Source of the DNA: Cryptomeria japonica
Taxonomy: Eukaryota; Streptophyta; Pinopsida; Cupressales; Cupressaceae
Direction: 5' to 3'
Length of the DNA: 64,000 bases
Assembly: GCF_030272615.1 (NCBI RefSeq)
Contig: NC_081412.1
Span: 686,086,583 to 686,150,582, forward strand
Shown here piece by piece: positions 57,230-64,000 of this stretch. Position numbers and translations under genes: made by a program. Positions within the stretch are counted from its first letter, which is position 1. The number at the start of each line of letters is the position of its first letter. The notes beneath the pieces were generated by a model that saw only the letters and a list, made by a program, of their open reading frames with translations, did no database searches and was not told the origin of the DNA.

Positions 57230-57986
57230 AGGCGTTGGATCTTCTTCCGAACCTACCTCTGAATGTAATGTCACAACTCGTCGAGGTAAATTCACTTTGC
57301 AAGGTGTTCCAACTAAAAAAACCGCTTCCTCATCAACCAAGCCTGAGTACGATCTTGTAGAATAGTTAGGGAAGACACCCGCACTCATCTCCATCCTTGA
57401 GCTTTTATGCATATCTCCTACACATAAAGCCATTCTTGACAGAATCTTGAGAGACACTCCTATCCCTACTAATCTGAACGTGGACCAGTTTCAAGCCATG
57501 GTGGGATACCTTTCCGTTCCACATTCCCTTACATTCACAGAAGCTGATGACGCCTCCATAAGTTGGCCACATAATGCACCTTTACACATCGAAGCCTTCA
57601 TACACAAACATTGAATAAAACGAGTCTTGATAGATGGAGGAGCAGGTTTGAACATTTGCACATTGAGCACTATTAAACAATTGGGATATTCAGACAAAGC
57701 TGTGAATGCTGCAAACAAAATTACCATCAAAGCATATGATGATGAAGAGCGTTCATCCAGAGGCACAATCACCTTGCCTCTTAGAGTTGGTCTAGTTACT
57801 AAAGATGTGGTTTGTCAAGTCCTTGATCTAGATCTCACATACAACATATTGCTAGGACATCCATGGATTCATGAGATGAGCGCAATACCATCTACATATC
57901 ATCGATGTATCAAGTTTCCACACAATGGAGTTGAAGTGACTGTCAAAGCTGACCCAAATCCATTCATATATTGCAACAATCTGTGA
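57230..57986 (+). pseudogene. pro: F1 aspartic protease
   Basis: Upstream part VTTRRGKFTLQGVPT-like text and KTPALISILELLCISPTHKA with breaks, then RVLIDGGAGLNICTLSTIKQ (catalytic Asp, D-G-G-A), KAYDDEERSSRGTITLPL and NILLGHPWIHEMSAIPSTYH. Stops near 57366 and 57614 interrupt it; 57627-57986 is open. Order gag-protease as in G1. Confidence 0.82.
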
Positions 57987-58913
57987 CCTAGATCAGAAAT
58001 AATAATCCCAGTCAATCGAGAAGCTATTCCTTCATCAACATATGTGGATCCAAAATCATTAAAAGCTTCAACATCAAAGCAAACAGAGCTAAAAGAAAAG
58101 TTCAAGATTAAAGACGTGGGATGTGGTGAGTATATCTTTCATGTTGATCAATTCTCACTATCTCCTAAGACATTCAATTGACAGGAACAATCTATAAACA
58201 ATTTGCAAGGAATTGGGTGTGAACCACCTAGTGTTGTGGCTACTAAGTCCGAATGCAAATCTCCTCCAGTGGTGCAAGCATCTCTTGATATCAATAATCC
58301 TAAGAGTGGTTCCAACAAAGAATCTATTGAGCGTATCGCCAGCCCTCTTGAGAACTCACATAGCCTTACCATATCATCCACTCATTCTATTTCCACTCCA
58401 CTTCCAGAATTGGATCAACAAGAATTACAAAAGCCTTTACTCATTGGGGATCAAAAATCAAGCTTTGAAAAGAAAAATCTAAAAGTCAAAAATAAAGAAA
58501 AGTCCTTCGGTCCAAATCAAAATCAAAAGCTACTGGGCTCTGCAAAAATCAAAGTCAAGGATAAAAATCCTGTGAAGCAAAAAGAGCAAGAGTTGATCTC
58601 CCCTAATACCAAAATAACTGGGGGCAAAAGTTCTAAAATTTCAAGTCAAAAAGCATACTTGTTGATCCTAAGTCTCCATCATGCTATCCTACTTTCACTT
58701 CTTTTCACAATCATAAGCCTTCATAACTCATCCACTTGTTCCACACATACTTTACCTTTTGGCGATACATCATGGACCTTTAATGGAGCTTTCTCAAGGG
58801 ACTTTGTTGTCAGGGATGCCCAAACTTCTTTAGGCGACATGCATATGGGCCTACGTAGTCCACACGCTAGTAATTCTATCTCAGTTCCTTTATCAAGGAA
58901 AAAAGTCACTTGA
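57987..58913 (+). pseudogene. F1 post-protease linker
   Basis: Ser/Lys/Gln-rich linker with KSECKSPPVVQASLDI and a Lys-rich KNLKVKNKEKSFGPNQNQ run. No G-patch seen, unlike G1 and E3. The 236-codon frame at 58203-58913 is open but looks like low-complexity polyprotein plus sequence carried across the deletion. Where G1 next has RT, F1 jumps to integrase C-terminal text. Confidence 0.55.
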
Positions 58914-59177
58914 GCTACACATAATTCAGTCAAGGAACATTGCAGCTACAATCACAAAGTCAAGCCTTGCACATTTGAGGTAGGTGATTTGGTTCTCAGA
59001 GAAAATCCTAGAAATCAGCAAGATAGAGAGAAGAAAGGCAAGTTCGAACCAAATTGGCTTGGCCCTTACATCATTACAACAACCTATGGATCTGGTGCAT
59101 ATCAGCTCTCAACCATAGAGGGTTAACCTTTGGAGGATCCCATCAATAGCATGCACCTTCATAGGTTTTACACATAA
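58914..59177 (+). pseudogene. int: F1 integrase C-terminal remnant
   Basis: YNHKVKPCTFEVGDLVLREN, then KGKFEPNWLGPYIITTTYGS, AYQLSTIEG, a stop, and PLEDPINSMHLHRFYT ending at 59177. It aligns with the last 90 residues of G1 integrase. The catalytic core, RT and both RNases H are missing, so the deletion joins near 58915. Confidence 0.88.
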
Positions 59178-60839
59178 CTCTTCAGAGTATCCTCATTCAA
59201 AATACAAAAAAATTAAAAAAATTCAAAATACAAAAAAATCATAAAAAAAAAAAAATTGTTACTTGGTGAAAACCTGGCAAACAGGTGCCTTGTGACACAA
59301 AAATAAAAATTGAAAAACAAAAAACATTTTGTCCAACAGTGAAAATCACTTCAGTGGCGCCCTGGGCAAGTACCATGGTGAAAACTGGGTCACCAGCGCC
59401 ATGTGTAGAGACATTGCTCCTCCCTCCTTTAGGATTCCATTTCATCCTTTCACTTTTTGCACACACTCACAACCTATCCATCCATAATAAACTTACCCAT
59501 TCCTATCATGGCTTATTATTGATCTACCCAAGATTGGTTCGCCATTCATAATAAACATTCATTTTCGCCCCTTTTCCATCCATAATAAATCAGCTCCTAT
59601 CTATGGCTAAGGCAAATCCTATGTCTAGTGATGTGTGTGGAACTGAGAGCATCGCACGTTCTTAGGAGTACAATTTCTTCCAGTTTTCTTCAGTCTATCC
59701 ACGCATAATCCGCAATAAAGAAACATTCGCATCACCAATCCGCAATAAAGTTTCGTCTTCTCCGCAATAAAGTATCAATTTTATGGATTCAGTCAGTTTC
59801 AGATGAGACAACAACAACAATGGGCTTCAACAAATCAAATCTTTCAACAGACTCAGACAACATATGGTTCAGTGCTATCTAGCCTTTTTATGAAAGTAAA
59901 CATTGTGACCATAATCAATAGACTTATACAAGTGACAAGAGACACTAAACTTGAAGACTACAGTGGATGTTGGTGTCGAGTCTTGGTTTTCTTTTGATTT
60001 TATCTTTTTGGTGACATGTCTTTTAGCTTTTCCAGGATGTCTATGACTAGAGATTCTATCTCCAGGATGTCTTTGACTAGAAAGGCGAGGATGGGGTATC
60101 GTCACCTATTTTCTTTTGCTGTCTGTGGATTGTCTCTTAGTAATGCTATGACTTGTCCAAGGATATGAGGACACTGTGAGTCTAGTGTGAACTGGGCCAT
60201 TCCTTGTTTGCAACTATCTTGTCTCCATGCAAACAGGTACAATGACTTTCTGGGTCAAACATATGCCTTGATTGTCATAACCTACTTGCCATAATAAAGC
60301 TCAATGATGATAACGCACAAGAAGCTCTTTCACTTTCATATCTTCTATCTTCCATCCCCATTTCTTGATTGACTTCCATCGTCCTTCTTGAGTCCGTGTA
60401 GCCCATTATCACATGACTGAGTATAACGACACACCAAAAATATTTGCATTTCATGTAGTTGCACCTGCATTATCACATATTAGCATTTCATACATACATA
60501 TAGATATTACAATTGCATCACATCCTGCACACAACACATATTAGCACATTTTACATTTTCATCATGTAAATAATCATTTGCATTATCATATTCATTTGCA
60601 TTTCATACATTCACATTTGCATTGGCATAACATATTAAAAACATAACAGAACAAAAATATTGCATTTCATTATGTACATATTTGCATCCATATCATAACC
60701 ATCACATAGAAACATACATCACATAGATACACATGCATATAGGTGCTGCAAGGATGAATCATCTCATATATATATTAAAATCATAAGTGTCATGATACAA
60801 TGATGTCAAAATCATATGGCTACAATCACCCGCAGGTGT
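59178..60839. other. F1 3' region, non-coding
   Basis: A-rich tandem text (AAAATACAAAAAAATT) at 59195-59255, then ordinary non-coding DNA. From about 60440 to 60790 it is rich in CATTTGCAT/CATACAT words. On the minus strand these read ATGCAAATG/ATGTATG, like the tract downstream of the PMD gene in G1. No gene supported. Confidence 0.6.
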
Positions 60840-62230
60840 CTACATCATCATACAAAATGGTACAAAACTGATACAGAGGAACCCACTGATCACTCCTACT
60901 AGCACCGCCGCTAGCGCCAATCTAGTCCATATCATCGTGTCCCAAGCCATATGTCCAACCCTCATCTCCAGTCCTGGATCCTGAAACATTCGTCTCAGTG
61001 CATCCCTATCTCCATCTTGATCGTAAGGAACTAACTCCCCATTGATCGGTATCCACAGAATCCTGTATACATCCTCCAAGGTGACTGTCATCTCGCCCAT
61101 CGGCAAATGAAACGTGCATGTCTCTGAGTGCCATCTCTCAGCCAGCGCAGTCAGCAACCCCATGTTCGCCCAAAACTCAGGCACATACAGAATGTATTGT
61201 AGATCCATACCCTCAATAGTAGCTCGGTCCTCGAATGTTAGCTCTGGTTGTAATCTCTGCGTCGACGGGAATCTCTCTCGTGACTCTAGCATAGGCAAAT
61301 ACTCCTGCAGTCAAGCAAAGCAATCATGTCAGTCAAAGTGACACTCACTGTTCATCATAAAGTGTTGCTTCTATCCTAGTGACACTCACTGTTCATCACA
61401 AAGTGTTGCTATCTATCCCAGTGACACTCACTGTTCATCACAAAGTGTTGCTATCTATCCTAGTGGTACTCCCTATTCATCACAAAGTACTATGAGTTTT
61501 GCACTCCCTGTTCATCACAAAGTGTTGCTCATATTTGCACTCACTGTTCATCACAAAGTGCTGCACCTATTGGTACTCCCTCTTCATCACACAGTACTAT
61601 GTCTTGGTACTCACTATTCATCACAAAGTGCCTTGATCTATCCTATCCTAGGGCCTCTGCTTGAGTGAATCCTCTTGAGTAGTTTCCTAATTGGCAACGT
61701 ATGTTCTATCACAGAATTGTCAAACCTAGCCCTATCTGCTATTCTAGTCTTCCCTAGAGGACCTGCTTGAGTGTATCCTCTTAGTGGCTTATCCAATCGA
61801 CAACGTATGTTCATCACAGAACTGCCGATTTGACCTTGAAGACATAAACGCGCCTTCATGACATAAACGCGCTTGCTTTGCACAGATGTGCCTGCATTAC
61901 ACAGACGTGCCTCTGTTTTGCACAGATGTGCCTATCCTGCACAGACATACCCACATTTCACAAATGTGCCTGCACAACATAGATGCGTTCACATTTGACA
62001 TAGACACTACTGAATTCATAGACGTGCCTGGAACAAACACAGACACGCCTACACGTTTTTGACATTATTTGACATTATCCTAAAGTGCATTTATTGCACT
62101 ACCTGAGATGCATTAATGACAACAATTAATGCAATAAGGCACAAAGAGGTTTTGTGGTACTTACTGGCTCTCCTGCATCGACTGGCCTTTGAAATCGGCG
62201 AACGCCATCGAATCTATGCACCAATGCCAT
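60840..62230 (-). CDS. Antisense PMD gene of F1, two exons, open frame
   Basis: Plant mobile domain protein gene opposite to gag-pol. Exon 1 is 62230-62165 (ATG, 22 codons, containing HRFDGVRRFQRP). The intron is 62164-61305, 860 nt, with donor CCA/GTAAGT, acceptor GACTGCAG/GAG and a branch-like CTGAC upstream. Exon 2 is 61304-60840. Both junctions are phase 0, so the joined frame is 176 codons without a stop. Exon 2 carries LLTALAERWHSETCTFHLPM and GEMTVTLEDVYRILWIPING, the N-terminal half of the PMD, then LALAAVLVGVISGFLC, and ends MMM-stop. The C-half seen in G1 (WAWEHLP, RVLRQFG, Gly run, coiled coil) is absent, so it is truncated. A TATA box lies 90 bp upstream of ATG. Related PMD proteins (MAIN, MAIL1) act in plant gene silencing; the role here is not known. 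Splicing is inferred, not observed. Confidence 0.78.
61330..61632. repeat. TCACTGTTCATCACAAAGTG tandem repeats in the F1 PMD intron
   Basis: Eight degenerate 30-45 bp units with core CACTGTTCATCACAAAGTGTTGCT. The core itself has CACT...AGTG ends. Downstream, 61640-61830 holds a two-copy repeat of about 115 bp (GCTTGAGTG...ATCCTCTT...CAACGTATGTTC). Confidence 0.85.
61845..62052 (-). repeat. CACAGACGTGCC array in the F1 PMD intron
   Basis: Plus-strand words CACAGATGTGCC, CACAGACGTGCC, CACAGACATACC, CACAAATGTGCC, CATAGACGTGCC and CACAGACACGCC, nine or so in 200 bp. On the PMD-sense strand they read GGCACGTCTGTG, the same word and direction as the array in F1's own leader. Confidence 0.85.
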
Positions 62231-62315
62231 TGCTGCTGACTGCTACTGCTCTATTCTCACTCTGCACTCTGATCTCTTGGATGTGTGGATGACAATGAGG
62301 ATGTATTCCCCTCGT

Positions 62316-62331
62316 GGTCTATTTTATAGAC
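62316..62331 (-). promoter_or_regulatory. TATA box of the F1 antisense PMD gene
   Basis: Minus strand GTCTATAAAATAGACC, about 90 bp upstream of the exon 1 ATG at 62230. Position relative to exon 1 agrees with the G1 TATA box at 11531. Confidence 0.7.
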
Positions 62332-62437
62332 TTCCCTAGCCCTAACCTAGCCCTAACCCTCGTCTCCCGAGTCAGTCTTCTTTATCCCATGACTCTGTCA
62401 CTCTATCCGGTCAGTCCATTCTAGCCTTTCTTTCTTA

Positions 62438-62585
62438 TCGAGAGATTGTCTGCGATCTTTTCAGACATTTTCATCCAATCTCTCGAGGGGGCATATCATT
62501 CCCATCTTGGGGCAACTTTGTATCAGTTTATCTTATCTTCTTTGAAACAACGTGACAAGCTGCATTGTCTCAAAGAGGGGCAAAA
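62438..62585 (+). other. F1 polypurine tract and two inverted repeats
   Basis: TCGAGAGAT at 62438-62446 with ATCTCTCGA at 62478-62486, followed by GGGGGCAT. CTTTGAAACA at 62540-62549 with TGTCTCAAAG at 62566-62575. The polypurine tract TCAAAGAGGGGCAAAA ends at 62585, touching the 3' LTR. Same layout as G1 and E3. Confidence 0.85.
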
Positions 62586-63349
62586 TGTAGACACCTAAAA
62601 TTGTCATGTCTAATTTATTTATTTAATTATTTGAGCCTAATTCTTCTATTAATTAAATAAATCCTTATTTATTTAATTAATTCATTTATCCTCTTCTAGC
62701 CTTATTTCTCATTTAAATAAATACATTTATTTATTTAAATTATCTTTTTCCTAAATTAAATAAATATCTTATTTATTTAATTAATCCCACTTCTTCTATT
62801 AATTAAATAAATCTTTATTTATTTAATTAATTCATTAGCCTTTTCTACCCATGACACATGTCATTCATCTCTTAATTCCTACACTACCTACCCTTTCATT
62901 ATTTTCTTATTTCCTCTACCTACCCTCTAATCATAGCCGACCTCTTTTTACACCTCTCAATCTTATCCCTCCATTTCATATAGTGTCTTCTATATAAAGA
63001 GATGCTTCCTTCATTATCAAACCCTAACTCAATTACGCACTCGACTACACTACACTTTTGCACTTTCATATGCGATCCTACTTGCAGCCACATTTCCGTT
63101 CTTTGTTGAGATCTTGTGCATATAAAATCTGAGAGCAAATATATCAAGCAAGATCAATGGAGATAGGAAGAATGGAGATCCAAACCCTATTGGACATGTG
63201 ATGGTATAATCTGTGTGATTTCATTTGATTTTCATTGTCTTAGGTAATCTTCATATGTTATGGTGGATCTTTGTTGTTGTTAGGCTAGGGTTTTGTGGTT
63301 GAATTCATTTAGTCTTTCAATATTGTTGTATCCATTTTCACCATATACA
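62586..63349 (+). mobile_element. 3' LTR of F1
   Basis: TGTAGACACC...CCATATACA, 764 bp, collinear with 51543-52318 except for a 12-bp AT repeat difference and about 17 substitutions. TATA box CTATATAAAGA at 62990-63000. Confidence 0.93.
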
Positions 63350-64000
63350 AGTTGAATTTGAAAAGATTGAAACACCCTAAGCCTTATCAAATAGCATGGA
63401 TTCAGGATGATCAAAAGTTATTAGTAAGTGAGCAATTCTTGGTGACATTGAAAATTGCGAATAATGATGATGAAGTCTTGTGTGATATTATGCCTATGGA
63501 TATTTGTCACCTTTTGTTGGGTAGACCTTGGCAGTTTGAAAGGCAGGCAATACATGATGGGAGGAATACTACATACACTATTGTGGCCAATGGGATGAAG
63601 CAAACTTTGTTGTCCTTGGAGGAGCCTTTGAAGAGTGAAGTCTATACGAATGCTAGAATCTATTTAGTGGATGGAAGGAAATTCCTGGATGGAATGAGAC
63701 ATGTGAATGTGTGTTTTGCCTTAGTTCCTAAGAAGACTAAGAATCTAGAGAATGAAGAAGAATAACCAGAAGAAATAAAAGAGTTGCTGACAGAGTATGA
63801 AGACATCATTTCAGATAAAGTGCCTGATGGATTACCACCTTTGAGAAGTATCAGTCATTGGATGGATTTGGTTCCCAGAGCTAGTTTGCCTAACAAAGCT
63901 GCACTTCGGATGACAACGACAGAGAATGAAGAGTTGAATAGAAAAGTGCAAGAATTGTTGAAGAAAGGTTTGAATAGAATCCGTAGGAGGCAATTAAGCC
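63350..64000 (+). pseudogene. pol: Host chromovirus pol, copy 2 (protease end and RT start)
   Basis: Directly continues the reading interrupted at 51542: NKL then NLKRLKHPKPYQIAWIQD, DIMPMDICHLLLGRPWQFER, a stop near 63763, then DIISDKVPDGLPP, DLVPRASLPNKAALRMT and ELNRKVQELLKKGLN. It contains 27 bp (KQTLLSLEEP region) absent from copy 1. After about 63973 the text no longer matches copy 1 (which reads GLIREILSPCAV), so another break begins at the window edge. Confidence 0.88.

Larger units (their letters stand above)
51543..63349 (+). mobile_element. Tat-type Ty3/gypsy element F1, internally deleted
   Basis: 11.8-kb element with LTRs 51543-52318 and 62586-63349 and a perfect target duplication AGTTG (51538-51542 and 63350-63354). 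It carries gag, protease, a linker and only the C-terminal end of integrase; RT, both RNases H and the integrase core are gone. Downstream it keeps an antisense PMD gene with an open spliced frame. LTRs differ at about 17 sites plus a 12-bp gap by eye, so it is among the youngest elements here. It would have needed enzymes from a relative to transpose, unless the deletion came after insertion. Confidence 0.92.

Noticed and set aside
58640-58760. Hydrophobic stretch suggesting a membrane protein or envelope-like gene in F1
   Set aside because: About 30 apolar residues (LLILSLHHAILLSLLFTI) in the linker frame near the pol deletion, without signal peptide, glycosylation pattern or a separate start. 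Better explained as a frame change at the deletion.
61330-61632. CRISPR-like array
   Set aside because: Units are degenerate and directly adjacent without unique spacers, in a plant retrotransposon intron: a minisatellite.

Overview
This window is plant nuclear DNA made almost entirely of nested LTR retrotransposons. I found no cellular protein-coding gene, no rRNA gene and no tRNA gene. Ty1/copia elements, a chromodomain Ty3/gypsy element and Tat-type Ty3/gypsy elements with a second RNase H are stacked inside one another over 64 kb. This points to a large, repeat-rich plant genome. A gymnosperm is my guess, but the sequence does not prove it.

The oldest layer is a plus-strand chromovirus ('host'). 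One copy supplies pol at 1981-5191 and an LTR end at about 6746-7286. A second copy starts at its primer-binding site (7289) and continues in pieces at 7301-7404, 32834-33134, 50586-51542 and 63350-64000. Four elements split these pieces. (1) Sirevirus-like copia element C1 (7405-32833) lies in the host gag and is itself split by Tat element G1 (9840-28308, minus strand, target duplication CTTTG). (2) Tat element E3 (LTRs 33135-34383 and 49299-50585, minus strand, flanking GAAAA) also lies in the host gag. It carries two solo copia LTRs, at 39877-40664 and 47430-48976. (3) Tat element F1 (51543-63349, plus strand, target duplication AGTTG) lies in the host protease region. (4) The left edge (1-1980) is the end of another G1-like element, F2, abutting the same AGTTG site in the other host copy. 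A solo copia LTR also lies at 5478-6745. LTR divergence judged by eye (G1 and F1 about 2%, E3 about 6%, C1 about 7%) fits the nesting order.

The most unusual content is in Tat elements G1 and F1. Each carries, between integrase and polypurine tract and antisense to gag-pol, a gene for a plant mobile domain (PMD, MAIN/MAIL1-like) protein. Each gene has its own TATA box, a short conserved first exon (HRF..V.RFQRP), a 650-860 nt intron with GT/AG ends in phase 0, and a PMD exon. The intron holds an array of short degenerate repeats that also occurs in the 5' leader of the same element, in the same orientation relative to each transcript. G1 uses AGCGCTATTG/AGCGCTTTTG and F1 uses GCRYGTCTGTG. The motif differs between elements but is shared within each. 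G1's PMD frame is broken by nonsense codons. F1's spliced 176-codon frame is open although F1 has lost RT, RNase H and the integrase core. E3 lacks the PMD gene.

All three Tat elements also share two inverted repeats directly upstream of the polypurine tract, one with perfect 9-bp arms. Coordinates of LTRs, target duplications, exons and stops were read directly from the sequence. Family assignments come from recognised protein motifs. Functional ideas about the antisense gene and repeat arrays are inference.
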